Notes: a model not told the origin generated them from the letters alone. Positions 1 to 9,233 are shown, counted from the first letter of the stretch. The stretch: 64,000 bases of DNA from Helicobacter enhydrae (GCF_001693335.1 NZ_CP016503.1:1488001-1552000), one strand, 5' to 3'. Made by a program: numbers and translations.

Positions 1-1
1 T

Positions 2-1564
2 GAGCGTCTAAAGGTATTCAAAGAAATTTTCAAAACAACGCCATTGCAAATGTTGCTACGCGGTCAAAATCTTGTGGGCTACAAACACTATAGTGATGAG
101 ATTGTCAAGGAGTTTATCAAGCTTAGCGCACAAGGCGGGGTGGATATTTTCAGAATCTTTGATGCACTCAATGATGTGCGTAATGTCCAAACAAGCGTAG
201 AAGCGGTTTTGAAAAATGGCAAACATCCTCAAGGGGCGATTTGCTACACCACTTCACCAGCACATAAACTTGAGGATTTTTTGAAGTATGCTAGAGAGTT
301 GGTCGCAGTTGGGTGTCAGAGTTTGGCAATCAAAGATATGGCAGGATTGTTGCGTCCCTATGATGCCTATGAGCTTGTGAAGATGATCAAAGGTGAGTTG
401 GGCGTAGAATTGAGTGTGCATATTCATTTTACGACAGGCTTTGCTTTTGGAAGTTTGCTCAAGGCGATTGAGGCAGGTGCTGATGTGGTGGATTTGAGCA
501 ATAGTGCTTTGAGCTGTGGCACCTCTCATTCTAGCACACAGGCGATGGTGGCAACACTGCAAGGGACGCAATGGGATAGCGGACTGAGCCTTGAAAAAAT
601 GGAGGTCGCAAGTAAGATATTGCGTGAAGTGAGGAAAAAATATCAGGCTTTTGAATCAGAGTTCAATCAGATTGATACTGAGATTTTGGCGACACAGATT
701 CCTGGCGGTATGATTTCAAATCTTGCAAGTCAGCTCAAAGAGCAAAATGCCCTAGATCGGATGGAAGAGGTCGCACAGGAGATTATCAAAGTGAGGAGGG
801 ATTTTGGATACATCCCACTTGTGACACCCACTAGCCAAATCGTTGGCACTCAAGCAGTTTTGAATGTGTTGCAAGGTGAGCGTTATAAGACTTTGAGCTT
901 GGAGTCCAAAAATCTCATTTTGGGGCATTATGGTCGCACTCCGATAGAAATAGATTCGCAATTAGTGCAACGGGTGCATTCTGAAGAAGCGGCAAAAAGT
1001 AGCGATGTGTTGGAGAATGAACAAAAAAGCCTTGAGCAAATCTGCCAAGAATCTCAAGAGTTTGCTAGAAGTGCAACAGATGTGATTTCGTATGCACTCT
1101 TTGGTGATATAGCCAAGCGTTTTTTACAGAATGAGGTGTCAGCTCCAAATCTTGAAACACAGGAAAATCTAGCTATCCAAAATTGCTTTGAAGTGCTTTG
1201 TGATGGCAAAAAGCGTAAGGTTGAGATTGTGTCAATCCACAATCAAGAATCAGGGGCAAATATACTTGTAAGCATTGATGGCAAGGAGAGAAGCCTAGAT
1301 ATTTCTGTCATCCAAGAGGCTCAAACCACTACAGAAGCACAACAAAAAAATGCGATTTATACCCCTATGGCAGGTAATGTTGTGAAATGTTTGGTTGATG
1401 TGGGGCAAAGGGTTGCTAGTGGGGAAGTGGTGGCGGTGATTGAAGCGATGAAAATGGAAAATGAGATTGTCAGTCCCAAGGATTGTATCATCAAGGAAGT
1501 GTGCGTGCAGGTGGGTCAAACTCTCTCTAGTGGTCAAAAAATGTTTGTTTTGGAGGAGGAGTGA
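2..1564 (+). CDS. pycB: Pyruvate carboxylase subunit B / oxaloacetate decarboxylase alpha-type protein (5' end missing)
   Basis: The reading frame is open from base 2, so the gene starts before the window; 520 residues are visible. The first part matches the carboxyl-transferase TIM barrel (TPLQMLLRGQNLVGY, then a metal-site-like VHIHF segment). It is followed by the conserved PYC/OADA domain and a C-terminal biotinyl domain. The biotin-accepting lysine lies in EAMKMEN (codon 1451-1453). The protein moves CO2 between carboxybiotin and pyruvate or oxaloacetate. In Campylobacter the same architecture is PycB, which works with a separate biotin carboxylase, PycA; a sodium-pump decarboxylase alpha subunit is the alternative, and no partner gene is visible here. 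The stop codon overlaps the next start (TGATG). Confidence 0.88.
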   Translation, partial: ERLKVFKEIFKTTPLQMLLRGQNLVGYKHYSDEIVKEFIKLSAQGGVDIFRIFDALNDVRNVQTSVEAVLKNGKHPQGAICYTTSPAHKLEDFLKYARELVAVGCQSLAIKDMAGLLRPYDAYELVKMIKGELGVELSVHIHFTTGFAFGSLLKAIEAGADVVDLSNSALSCGTSHSSTQAMVATLQGTQWDSGLSLEKMEVASKILREVRKKYQAFESEFNQIDTEILATQIPGGMISNLASQLKEQNALDRMEEVAQEIIKVRRDFGYIPLVTPTSQIVGTQAVLNVLQGERYKTLSLESKNLILGHYGRTPIEIDSQLVQRVHSEEAAKSSDVLENEQKSLEQICQESQEFARSATDVISYALFGDIAKRFLQNEVSAPNLETQENLAIQNCFEVLCDGKKRKVEIVSIHNQESGANILVSIDGKERSLDISVIQEAQTTTEAQQKNAIYTPMAGNVVKCLVDVGQRVASGEVVAVIEAMKMENEIVSPKDCIIKEVCVQVGQTLSSGQKMFVLEEE

Positions 1565-2601
1565 TGAGACTAGGGCTTGCATTTGGTGGATGCAGTTTTG
1601 AGCATGAGATCAGTATCGTAAGTGCGATTTCTGTTTGCAAGATTTTGCCTCAAGTTGAATTCTGTATTTTTTTGGATTTGGAGCATCAGTTTTATTGGAT
1701 TCCCAAATCAAAAATGTCTTCTAAGCTGTTTTCATCAGGGGAATACAAAAAATGCAAACAACTTGTTTTGGGTGCGATGGATTTCTATGTCAAAGGGCTG
1801 ATGGGGCATTCTAAGCTCGGAGTTGAGTGTGTGTTGAGTTTGATACACGGAGGAGATGGGGAGGATGGAGTGTTTTCAAGTTTGCTTGATTTTTATCGCA
1901 TCCCCTATATTGCTCCACGCCCTGATGCTTGTGTTTTGAGTTATGATAAGGCATTGAGCAAGGTTTATGCCCAAAGTCGTGGGGTCAAGGTTTTGCCTTT
2001 TGAGGTGTATGATCGCAACAATGCACCCAAGGAACTTGCAGATTATCCTGCAATTATTAAGCCATTGAGACTTGGTAGCTCTATTGGCGTAGGGGTGGTG
2101 GGATCTGCACAGGAGTTGGATTATTACCTAGATAGTGCTTTTGAGTATGATGATCGTATTTTGGTGGAGCCCTTTGTGGCGGGAGTGCGTGAGTATAATT
2201 TGGCTGGATTCAAAGACAAAAATGGAGAGATTGTGTTTTCTGTCATTGAGGAGCCACAGAAAAAAGAGTTTTTGAAATTTGAAGATAAGTATTTGGATTT
2301 TTCAAGAACTCAATCTGTCGCTGAGGCAAGTGTTGGCACAGATTTGCAAATCAAGCTTAAGGAAAATTTTGCAAAGCTGTATCATCAGTGCTTTGAGGGT
2401 GCGATCATCCGTTGTGATTTTTTCGTGATTGATGATGAGGTGTATCTCAATGAAATCAATCCGATCCCCGGCTCATTGGCAAACTATCTTTTTGAAGATT
2501 TTTCTCAAGTGATTGATCAGATTTTTATCCCAAATACCCGCAGGATTCGAGTGGATTATACTTATATCCATCAAATACAGAGAGCAAAAGGGAAAGCATA
2601 A
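1564..2601 (+). CDS. ddl: D-alanine--D-alanine ligase
   Basis: An ATP-grasp enzyme that joins two D-alanines for the peptidoglycan stem peptide, in the cytoplasm. The N-terminus (RLGLAFGGCSFEHEISIVSA) is the typical Ddl opening, HGGDGEDG is the family's HG.GEDG signature, and LNEINPIPGS near the C-terminus is the Mg/ATP-site motif. I chose ATG 1564 (345 residues) over the in-frame GTG at 1561 because a GGAGG lies just upstream and the ATG overlaps the upstream stop by one base. It heads a cell-wall cluster with murF two genes downstream and alr further on, the same ddl-hydrolase-murF order as in H. pylori. Confidence 0.95.
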   Translation: MRLGLAFGGCSFEHEISIVSAISVCKILPQVEFCIFLDLEHQFYWIPKSKMSSKLFSSGEYKKCKQLVLGAMDFYVKGLMGHSKLGVECVLSLIHGGDGEDGVFSSLLDFYRIPYIAPRPDACVLSYDKALSKVYAQSRGVKVLPFEVYDRNNAPKELADYPAIIKPLRLGSSIGVGVVGSAQELDYYLDSAFEYDDRILVEPFVAGVREYNLAGFKDKNGEIVFSVIEEPQKKEFLKFEDKYLDFSRTQSVAEASVGTDLQIKLKENFAKLYHQCFEGAIIRCDFFVIDDEVYLNEINPIPGSLANYLFEDFSQVIDQIFIPNTRRIRVDYTYIHQIQRAKGKA

Positions 2602-2602
2602 A

Positions 2603-3322
2603 TTGGCAAAAAAATTTTTACAATACCGCAATCATAGTTTTGAAATCGCTTATGATGTGATCTCTCAAGGCAGTGAAAAATATATTTTGTTTTTGCACGG
2701 GTGGGGAAGTTGCAAGGAGTTGATGCGTGGTGCGTTTGGCAATGCTTTTGGGCAATACAATCATTTGTATATTGATTTGCCGGGATTTGGCAAAAGCCAC
2801 AATGAAATCGCACTGCATACGGCAGATTATGCAAAGTTGGTTGAGCTTTTTATCCAAGAGATTGGATGTGAAGTTGAGGTGATTGTCGGACATAGTTTTG
2901 GTGGAAAGGTTGCTACGCTTATGTCTCCTCCAAAGCTGATTTTGCTTAGTAGTGCAGGGGTTGTGTGGTCCAAAACATTGAAAGTGCGTGCAAAAATCAC
3001 TCTTGCCAAATGTATGAAAAAATTGGGCTTAAATATTGGTAAGTGGTTACGCACTCAAGATGCAAATCAGCTCAATGAGGGGATGTATCAGACACTCAAA
3101 AATGTTGTGGATGAAGATTTTTGCGAGATTTTTCGGCAATGTCCGTCTCAGACTTGGATTTTTTGGGGCAGAAGCGATGAGGCGACACCTCTCAAAAGTG
3201 GAGAAAAAATCTCAAAACTCATCAAACAGAATCAGTTTTTTGTGTTGGAGGGGGATCATTTTTTCTTTTTATCTCAAGGAGAGAGGATTGCGCAAATGTA
3301 TGCTCAAGGTAGGAATGAGTGA
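2603..3322 (+). CDS. Alpha/beta hydrolase
   Basis: A 239-residue cytoplasmic alpha/beta-hydrolase fold protein. The oxyanion-hole motif HGWG is at about residues 32-35, the nucleophile elbow GHSFGG has its serine at about 98, and a late GDHFFF supplies the catalytic histidine. An aspartate in FWGRSDEATP can complete the triad. The longer open frame begins inside ddl, but a TTG at 2603, one base after the ddl stop and preceded by AAAGGGAAAG, gives a natural start. It sits between ddl and murF as HP0739 does in H. pylori. The substrate is unknown; the position suggests, but does not show, a cell-envelope role. Confidence 0.85.
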   Translation: MAKKFLQYRNHSFEIAYDVISQGSEKYILFLHGWGSCKELMRGAFGNAFGQYNHLYIDLPGFGKSHNEIALHTADYAKLVELFIQEIGCEVEVIVGHSFGGKVATLMSPPKLILLSSAGVVWSKTLKVRAKITLAKCMKKLGLNIGKWLRTQDANQLNEGMYQTLKNVVDEDFCEIFRQCPSQTWIFWGRSDEATPLKSGEKISKLIKQNQFFVLEGDHFFFLSQGERIAQMYAQGRNE

Positions 3323-4773
3323 TGGAATATGTAGAGTTGTTTAAAGTTTTGTTTTTGTTTGCCTTGGGTTATTATGTAATGACAAATTTGCAATGGTATA
3401 ACTACAGCTTTTTGCGTGTTGTGACAAAGCATCACAAGCAAAGATGGCATTTGTTGTATTTTGTTTTGCCCGTTCTCTGTTATTGCTTGAGTATATTGGG
3501 AGAGCAAGATATATTGGTGGTTTTGCTTGGCGTGCTTTATGTGATTGCATTGTTTTTGTGGGGGAGGGCATTGGATCGTCGGTTGAAATGGACGGGTAGG
3601 GTGTGGAGATTTTTTGGAATCTATGCCGTGTTGATCGGGGTGGTTTGGATGCTGAAATATTGTGGCTTCCAATGGGGGTATTTGGAGTTTTGGAGTTTGC
3701 CACTTGCTTTGGTCGTGTCCAATGTTTTGGAGTATTTGATGATGGTGCAATACAAAAAAAAGGCTTTGCAAAAGATTGATCTGATGCAACAGCTCAAAAT
3801 CATTGCAATCACTGCTAGTTTTGGCAAAACCAGTATCAAAAACTTCCTACATCAAATCTTATCGCACAAATTTGCCGTGTATGCAACTCCTCGCAGTGTC
3901 AATACGCTCAATGGAATCATCGCAGATATTAATCAACATCTTGATATGCAAACAAGGATTTATATTGTTGAGGCAGGTGCTAGGGAAAAGGGTGATATCG
4001 CCCAAATCAGTCAGTTTTTGAATCCCCAATATGTGATTATTGGCAAGATTGGAGAACAGCATTTGGAGTATTTCAAGAGCTTGGATAATATCGTTTCAAC
4101 AAAATTTGAGATTTTGCAATCCAAGCGTTTGAGGAGTGCTTTGGTCGCCAAAGATAATCCATTGCCTCAAGAATATGTGCCAAAAGAGATATTAAAATTT
4201 GTGCCAAAAGAAATGAGAAATATCGAAGCGACTTTGGATCATACGCGTTTTGAAATGCAAATCAAAAACGAGTGGCACGAGTTCCAAACATCGGTTTTAG
4301 GGAGTTTCAATGCCTATAATATTGCTTTGGCGATCGTGATGGCAAATGAAATGGGTATGGGCATAGATGAGATCAAAAAGTGTGTCGCAAACCTCAAACC
4401 TGTAGAACATCGATTGCACAAAAGCATTGTCAATGGACGCGTGATTTTGGATGATAGTTTCAATGGCAATTTTGAGGGAATGCAAGAGGCGATTCGAATC
4501 GCCTCTGAATATCAAGGGCGTAGAGTGATTGTGACACCGGGGATCGTTGAGGGTGTGGAAGAGATGAATGTGGCATTGGCACAAGAGATGGATCAGGTCT
4601 TTGATTTGGTGGTCATTACAGGCGAACTCAATGCAAAAATCTTGTCTAGCCATATCAGCAGAGCAAAAAAAATCATCCTCAAAGACAAAAGCACAATGCA
4701 AGACACTTTGAAGCTGTGCTTGAAAGATGGGGATTTGATTTTGTTTGCCAATGACGCACCAAACTATATTTAA
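3322..4773 (+). CDS. murF: UDP-N-acetylmuramoyl-tripeptide--D-alanyl-D-alanine ligase with N-terminal membrane segments
   Basis: Mur ligase that adds D-Ala-D-Ala, the product of ddl, to the UDP-MurNAc-tripeptide. The first ~135 residues hold several hydrophobic segments rich in F, L, W and Y, which would anchor it in the inner membrane. E. coli MurF lacks these but Helicobacter and Campylobacter MurF carry them. The ATP loop reads TASFGKTSIK, a variant of TGSNGKTT; later motifs include YIVEAGAREKGDI, FNAYNIALA and DDSFNGN. ATG 3322 overlaps the hydrolase stop by one base and has AAGGTAGGA upstream; an in-frame GTG sits one codon earlier. Length (483) is normal for the Helicobacter form. Confidence 0.93.
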   Translation: MEYVELFKVLFLFALGYYVMTNLQWYNYSFLRVVTKHHKQRWHLLYFVLPVLCYCLSILGEQDILVVLLGVLYVIALFLWGRALDRRLKWTGRVWRFFGIYAVLIGVVWMLKYCGFQWGYLEFWSLPLALVVSNVLEYLMMVQYKKKALQKIDLMQQLKIIAITASFGKTSIKNFLHQILSHKFAVYATPRSVNTLNGIIADINQHLDMQTRIYIVEAGAREKGDIAQISQFLNPQYVIIGKIGEQHLEYFKSLDNIVSTKFEILQSKRLRSALVAKDNPLPQEYVPKEILKFVPKEMRNIEATLDHTRFEMQIKNEWHEFQTSVLGSFNAYNIALAIVMANEMGMGIDEIKKCVANLKPVEHRLHKSIVNGRVILDDSFNGNFEGMQEAIRIASEYQGRRVIVTPGIVEGVEEMNVALAQEMDQVFDLVVITGELNAKILSSHISRAKKIILKDKSTMQDTLKLCLKDGDLILFANDAPNYI

Positions 4774-4782
4774 GGAGGATTG

Positions 4783-5274
4783 ATGGATTATCTGTATGCC
4801 CCTTATCGAGAAGAGTATTTGAAAAACGGAACAGGGGATGGGTGTGTGTTTTGCCAAATTTCTCAAAGCACCGATGATGAAAAACATTTTGTCTTTTATC
4901 GAGATGATACTTGTTTTGGAGTGATGAATCTCTATCCTTATACACCAGGTCATATTATGTTTATTCCACATTTGCATTTGGATTCTCCCCATCTGTGTTC
5001 CAAAGAGTTGTGGCTACATCTCTCAGAATGCGTGCAGTGGGGATGTGAGATCTTGTATGAGTTTGGTGCAAAGGGTATCAATACAGGCATCAATATCAAA
5101 AAAGCAGGTGGGGCAGGGATCCCTCAACATTTGCATTGGCACTTGGTACCTCGTTTTGAATGTGATACCAATTTTATGACTTCTATTGCACAAACGCGGA
5201 TTTATGGGAGTGTATTTGAGGAATGTTATAAAAAAATCAAGACAATCGCAGAACAATCAAAAAGGAGTGTGTGA
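4783..5274 (+). CDS. HIT family nucleotide hydrolase/phosphorylase
   Basis: A 163-residue histidine-triad protein. The signature HLHWHLVPRF (H-x-H-x-H) appears near residue 120, after the GINIKKAGGAGIPQ nucleotide-binding stretch. A CVFCQI pair near residue 22 resembles the zinc knuckle of Ap4A-phosphorylase-type HIT proteins. Such proteins cleave nucleotide phosphoesters. A clear AAGGAGG lies before ATG 4783; an in-frame TTG at 4780 is less likely. It follows murF by nine bases, as HP0741 follows murF in H. pylori, so it is probably cotranscribed. The physiological substrate cannot be read from the sequence. Confidence 0.88.
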   Translation: MDYLYAPYREEYLKNGTGDGCVFCQISQSTDDEKHFVFYRDDTCFGVMNLYPYTPGHIMFIPHLHLDSPHLCSKELWLHLSECVQWGCEILYEFGAKGINTGINIKKAGGAGIPQHLHWHLVPRFECDTNFMTSIAQTRIYGSVFEECYKKIKTIAEQSKRSV

Positions 5275-6116
5275 TGAAAAAGTTATTGTTTTTTTTGTGT
5301 TTGACATTGTTGTTTGGGGCAAATGATCGCTATACGGCTTATTTGTTTAGCGATGATTATGCGACTGTGCGACAGGGGATCAAATTGGGCGGGGATTTGG
5401 ATGCAAGGTGGAGGGGGATGACACCGCTTTATAATGCTTGTCGTAGTGGATGGACTGATGTGGTGGAGTTGATGATTGCAAGAGGGGCAGATGTCGATGA
5501 GGCAAGTTATGGAGAAACGCCATTGCTTAAGGTCACTGGACGCAAAGTCAATGATGTGGAGTTGGCAAAGGTTTTGCTTGGCAATGGTGCAGATGTCAAT
5601 GCTCAAGACACGCAAGGGAATACTCCGCTCTATCACGCTATTATGAATCGCAACAAAAAGATGATTCAGTTGTTGTTGGATAATGGTGCAGATATGTATA
5701 TCAAAAACAAGCGTGGAGATAGTGCCGCAAGATATATTTTGTCCAAAAAAACAATGGCAGGCACAAGTTTTAGCAACAATGATTTGAATGTGACTGCCAA
5801 TTCGTTTTCTTTTGGTAGGGCAAGTGTGAGCATTGGAATCACAAACAAAAGTAAGCAATTTATGAAAGTCTCACAGATCGCAGTTTATCTCAATGGCAAC
5901 CTTGTGGGCGAGGCTCAAGTGACCAAAAACATCGCACCAAACTCTACATTGAGCAATGTCGCTACGATCAAACTTCCACCAAATTTCTATCAAAATATCA
6001 ATATCAATAGCAGTGGCAAAACCAAGCTTGAGTATGGGGTGGCTGTGGAATATAGTTTGGATAATAGTGGGAAGAGCTTTGAGGATTCTAAAGAGGTGGA
6101 GCTAGTCCTCTGGTAG
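5274..6116 (+). CDS. Secreted ankyrin-repeat protein
   Basis: 280 residues with a short signal peptide (KKLLFFLCLTLLFGA), so probably periplasmic. Residues ~30-155 hold about four ankyrin repeats, seen as TPLYNACRSGWTDVVELMIARG, GETPLLKV..VELAKVLLGNG and GNTPLYHAIMNRNKKMIQLL with ALADV/ADVNAQD turns. The C-terminal ~110 residues are serine/asparagine-rich and look beta-stranded (alternating hydrophobics such as VSIGITNKSKQFMKV); I do not recognise that domain. ATG 5274 overlaps the HIT stop and follows AAAGGAG. Its 3' end overlaps the convergent xseA by 15 bases. A run of eight T lies in the signal-peptide codons (5289-5296). Partner unknown. Confidence 0.82.
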   Translation: MKKLLFFLCLTLLFGANDRYTAYLFSDDYATVRQGIKLGGDLDARWRGMTPLYNACRSGWTDVVELMIARGADVDEASYGETPLLKVTGRKVNDVELAKVLLGNGADVNAQDTQGNTPLYHAIMNRNKKMIQLLLDNGADMYIKNKRGDSAARYILSKKTMAGTSFSNNDLNVTANSFSFGRASVSIGITNKSKQFMKVSQIAVYLNGNLVGEAQVTKNIAPNSTLSNVATIKLPPNFYQNININSSGKTKLEYGVAVEYSLDNSGKSFEDSKEVELVLW

Positions 6117-7337
6117 AAGCTGGGCTTTTTTGCTAGTTTCTGAATTGGTGAGTTCAAAGGGCGTGTCAAGCTTGAGATGTTGGAGGGCTGTGATACGACC
6201 ATTTTGCGTGATTTGTGCATAACCATTGTGGCAATGTTTTGTGGGATCGCAGAGCTTGAAGCTTTCTGATAGATTGTTTAAGATTTGTTCTTGAATCTTG
6301 ATAGGGTTGAGTGTTTTTAGGGGAGCAAGAAGTAGCAATTGTGCAAGTTTTTCTTGCAAAACAAAATGCATTTTGGCATCTAGAAGTTTGCGTAGTTGCT
6401 CGATGGTTTTGTGCTGATTTTTGAGCTTTTCTTCATAACTGCATAGGCGATAATAATCTAGCATCGCTTGAAGGGTTGAGGTTTTGCTTTGCAAAACAGC
6501 TTCTATTTTGTGGCTCAAGAAGTCTCTCAAATCTGCAATTTTGTAGAGCCATTGGGTTTGTTGGGGGAGGATCATTTCTATACAGGCAGATGGTGTCGGT
6601 GCGCGTAAATCCGCCACAAAATCACTCAATAACACATCGCTTTGGTGTCCAATGGCTGAAACAATGGGGGTTTGTGCTTGAAAAATGGCATCAGCTACAC
6701 ATTCTTCGTTGAATGTCCATAGATCCTGCATACTTCCACCACCGCGCGCTAGCACTATGACATCAGCTTGGAGTGTGTCAGCATAGGCAATGTGTTGGGC
6801 GACTTGATATTTGGCATTTTCACCCTGCATCAAGGTGTCAAGGATGAGAAACTCTAGGAGATTCCAACGGCTTTGGGCAACGCGTAGCATATCTTGGAGT
6901 GCCGCTCCTGTGGAGGAGGTGATGAGGATGACGCGTTTTGGGAATGCGGGAATGGGTTTTTTGGTATCAAAATAACCCTTTGCTTGCAGAGTGTGTTTGA
7001 GCTGTTCGTATTGCAAAAACAGGTTGCCTATATCTGAAGCGATGATTTTTTTGCATAGGATTTGGTAGTTGCCCCTTGGTGGATATACGCTGATCCCGCC
7101 ATAGACAATGACTTGCAAGCCGTTTTTTAATGCAATATCCACAAATTGTGCATTGCCCCTAAACAGCACGCAGGCAATGGCACTTTGAGAATCTTTGATA
7201 TTGAAATAGATATGCCCACTGCTATGGTGTGTGATGTTGCTGATCTCTCCTTCAACGCATACACTCAAAAAAGTGTCTTCCAAGATTGATTTGATTTGAG
7301 AATTGAGTTGAAAAACGCTAAGCGGTCGATGTTCCAT
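6102..7337 (-). CDS. xseA: Exodeoxyribonuclease VII large subunit
   Basis: 411 residues. The N-terminal OB-fold is typical of XseA (EGEISNITHHSSGHIYFNIKD region), and the catalytic core holds VIVLARGGGSMQDLWTFN and the ATPTPSA-like APTPSACIEM segment. A coiled, basic C-terminal region follows. With the small subunit XseB, not seen here, it degrades single-stranded DNA to oligonucleotides in mismatch and recombination repair. The start ATG at 7337 lies 12 bases after the upstream VTT-protein stop on the same strand, so alr, the VTT gene and xseA may form an operon. It converges with the ankyrin gene, overlapping by 15 bases. Confidence 0.94.
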   Translation of the reverse strand: MEHRPLSVFQLNSQIKSILEDTFLSVCVEGEISNITHHSSGHIYFNIKDSQSAIACVLFRGNAQFVDIALKNGLQVIVYGGISVYPPRGNYQILCKKIIASDIGNLFLQYEQLKHTLQAKGYFDTKKPIPAFPKRVILITSSTGAALQDMLRVAQSRWNLLEFLILDTLMQGENAKYQVAQHIAYADTLQADVIVLARGGGSMQDLWTFNEECVADAIFQAQTPIVSAIGHQSDVLLSDFVADLRAPTPSACIEMILPQQTQWLYKIADLRDFLSHKIEAVLQSKTSTLQAMLDYYRLCSYEEKLKNQHKTIEQLRKLLDAKMHFVLQEKLAQLLLLAPLKTLNPIKIQEQILNNLSESFKLCDPTKHCHNGYAQITQNGRITALQHLKLDTPFELTNSETSKKAQLLPED

Positions 7338-7349
7338 AAATGTCCTCTC

Positions 7350-7796
7350 TCAAAAGATTTGCAGTAGTTTTTCTGTCCCAAAAATCACGATTGTGTATCT
7401 TAGGGTTTTGCCTAGAGCGATGAGAAACACGCTTGTTGCGAGGTTGTAGCGTGCAAGCCCTAAAGCAAGCACAAAAATATCGCCAAAAAAAGGCAAAAAA
7501 GAGAAAAACGCCAGTAACGCACCATATTTGCGACTTTTGTGTTTGAAATAAAGAATCTTTTTGTGTTCCAAATGCCCAAAATATTCCAAAATTTTTGTCA
7601 ATCCCACATAGCCTAGATAGTAAGTCGTGAGGCTTCCTAGCGTATTGCCCAAACTTGCGACAAGCAAAACAACCAGCCCATCGTATTTGAGTGCGATAAA
7701 TCCCAACACAAAAGCCTCAGAGGGTAATGGGAGGATCGTGCTTGAGGCAAAAGTGGCGAGAAAAAGTCCTAAAAGCCCCAAATCTTGCAGGATCAC
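7350..7796 (-). CDS. YqaA/DedA-like VTT-domain membrane protein
   Basis: 148 residues with four hydrophobic segments. The opening runs FLATFASSTILPLPSEAF, then LVASLGNTLGSLTTYYLG, which matches the VTT (SNARE-associated/DedA) domain in its short YqaA form. Members are inner-membrane proteins linked to lipid flipping and membrane homeostasis. The start overlaps the alr stop by four bases (ATGA), indicating translational coupling with alr upstream; xseA follows 12 bases downstream. The VTT-type glycine/proline pattern is convincing, but the exact subfamily is inferred. Confidence 0.85.
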   Translation of the reverse strand: MILQDLGLLGLFLATFASSTILPLPSEAFVLGFIALKYDGLVVLLVASLGNTLGSLTTYYLGYVGLTKILEYFGHLEHKKILYFKHKSRKYGALLAFFSFLPFFGDIFVLALGLARYNLATSVFLIALGKTLRYTIVIFGTEKLLQIF

Positions 7797-8812
7797 TGAA
7801 TGATTTTCCTTGTGATGTAGGGTGAGAGTTTTGTGAGAATGTCATAGGGGATCGTGTCAAAATGCTGCGCCCAAAGACTTGCATCCTCAAATAGACAAAT
7901 CTCCTCCTCATCGCTCAAACACGAAAAACAATCCATTGACATTTTGGGAAGGATGATGGCTCCATTGGCACAACGCAATGGGGTTGTAAAATGTTCATTT
8001 AGGCGTAAAAGTCCATCACCATATCCCAAATCATAGGTGCTGACAGAGCAATCTTGCGGGACAATGCCCACGCCCCCATAGCCCACTTTTGCACCTGCTT
8101 TGAGTTGGCGTGTGGAGATTCTTTTTGCCCACAATGATGCGATGGGCTGAAATCCAAAATCTGCTTTGGTGCATAGATAGCCATAGAGTGCGATGCCTAT
8201 ACGCACAATATCCCCATCAGGAGGGAGTTGCATCGCACTAGAGGAGTTGAGGTTGTGGAATCTTGGGAGTTTCAATCCTAGTTTTTGGGTGATGGCGATC
8301 GTTTGAGATTTGAGTTCTTGGGCTTTTTGGTATTGCTCGAGCATATTTTCATCGCCCTCATCACCATAGCCATTGTGAGAAAAAACCCCAATAATCTCAA
8401 TCTGCCTTTTATGTGCAAGCACAAAGGCTTGTTCTAGTTCCTCTAGCTCCAATCCATTGCGATTCATCCCCGTGTTACATTTGAGTTCGACTTTGCGTTG
8501 TGGGTGGATGGTGTGCAATGATTCAAGGGAATGTATGGTTTGATAGATGTGTGGTGGCATATCATCGCCAACATCACCATAAAGCACCGTGATATGCTCA
8601 AAGTCCCCTTGGATTTGTCGTGCTTCCCAATCATTTTTGACAAACGCATTCTTGATACCATATTCTTTTGCAATCGAGGCGATTTCTTTGATCCCGTGAC
8701 CATAAGCATTGTCTTTGAGAACGATTGCGATATTGTCTTGTGTGCCAATATGTCGAGAAATGAGATCAAGATTGTGTTTGAAACGATGTTTTGAAATAAG
8801 GAGTTGAGCCAT
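7793..8812 (-). CDS. alr: Alanine racemase
   Basis: A PLP enzyme interconverting L- and D-alanine and so supplying Ddl. The PLP lysine is in VLKDNAYGHG (about residue 33), and the second catalytic region is AKVGYGGVGIV. Substrate and dimer motifs GMNRNGL and RIGIALYG are present. The open frame extends upstream to 8842, but ATG 8812 has AAGGGA eight bases before it and gives the usual N-terminus (AQLLISKHRFKHNL). At 339 residues it is a little shorter than many Alr proteins, without a visible missing motif. It overlaps the VTT gene by four bases. Confidence 0.94.
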   Translation of the reverse strand: MAQLLISKHRFKHNLDLISRHIGTQDNIAIVLKDNAYGHGIKEIASIAKEYGIKNAFVKNDWEARQIQGDFEHITVLYGDVGDDMPPHIYQTIHSLESLHTIHPQRKVELKCNTGMNRNGLELEELEQAFVLAHKRQIEIIGVFSHNGYGDEGDENMLEQYQKAQELKSQTIAITQKLGLKLPRFHNLNSSSAMQLPPDGDIVRIGIALYGYLCTKADFGFQPIASLWAKRISTRQLKAGAKVGYGGVGIVPQDCSVSTYDLGYGDGLLRLNEHFTTPLRCANGAIILPKMSMDCFSCLSDEEEICLFEDASLWAQHFDTIPYDILTKLSPYITRKIIQ

Positions 8813-8848
8813 TGTGTCCCTTTCTTTGGTGGAAACCACCAAAGAAAT

Positions 8849-9139
8849 TTACTTGAGTGCTGAAAGATAATCAGCTAGAGCGGCAATGTCTGCATCTGAC
8901 AAGTTTTTCGCTTGAGCATACATGATTGCTGCTTTTGGAGTTTTGATTGTTTTGTTTTTGTAACCATTTAGGAATTTAATAACTTCCTCTTTTGGTAACC
9001 CTGCAATAGCTTTTGGAGCTACACCTACTTTTTTCCCATCAGCACCATGACAAGCTACGCATTTTTTGAAAACTGCTGGAGCCTCAGCAAAAAGCATAGA
9101 AGCCAAACCCAATGCACATAGAGCAACGATTTTTTTCAT
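8849..9139 (-). CDS. Monohaem cytochrome c553
   Basis: 96 residues: a cleavable signal peptide (KKIVALCALGLASMLFA) followed by a single haem-c motif CVACH at about residue 30 and a likely Met ligand in the AAIMYAQAKNLSDADI segment. The C-terminus (IAALADYLSAL) is the usual class I cytochrome helix. This is the small periplasmic electron carrier of Helicobacter (HP1227 type), which passes electrons from the bc1 complex to cytochrome oxidase. The longer frame starting at 9178 lacks a leader; ATG 9139 is preceded by GAGGAGGAG. It ends 36 bases before alr but has its own likely promoter (see 9185). Confidence 0.93.
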   Translation of the reverse strand: MKKIVALCALGLASMLFAEAPAVFKKCVACHGADGKKVGVAPKAIAGLPKEEVIKFLNGYKNKTIKTPKAAIMYAQAKNLSDADIAALADYLSALK

Positions 9140-9184
9140 TTCTCCTCCTCTGAAGTTAATCTGATGCCAAAAAGGCATTCGAGC

Positions 9185-9190
9185 ATTTTA
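9185..9190 (-). promoter_or_regulatory. Probable -10 box of cytochrome c553
   Basis: On the minus strand the sequence reads GATAAAAT about 46 bases before the c553 ATG. Helicobacter housekeeping promoters rely mainly on a TANAAT-type -10 element. About ten bases upstream lies TGTTACA (9200-9206), which fits the TGTTWCW box reported for HP1021; a 7-mer this degenerate is expected by chance about every 2 kb. Confidence 0.4.
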
Positions 9191-9233
9191 TCGCATTTTT
9201 GTAACACTCCTACATAAGTAGGGTGCATTGCTT

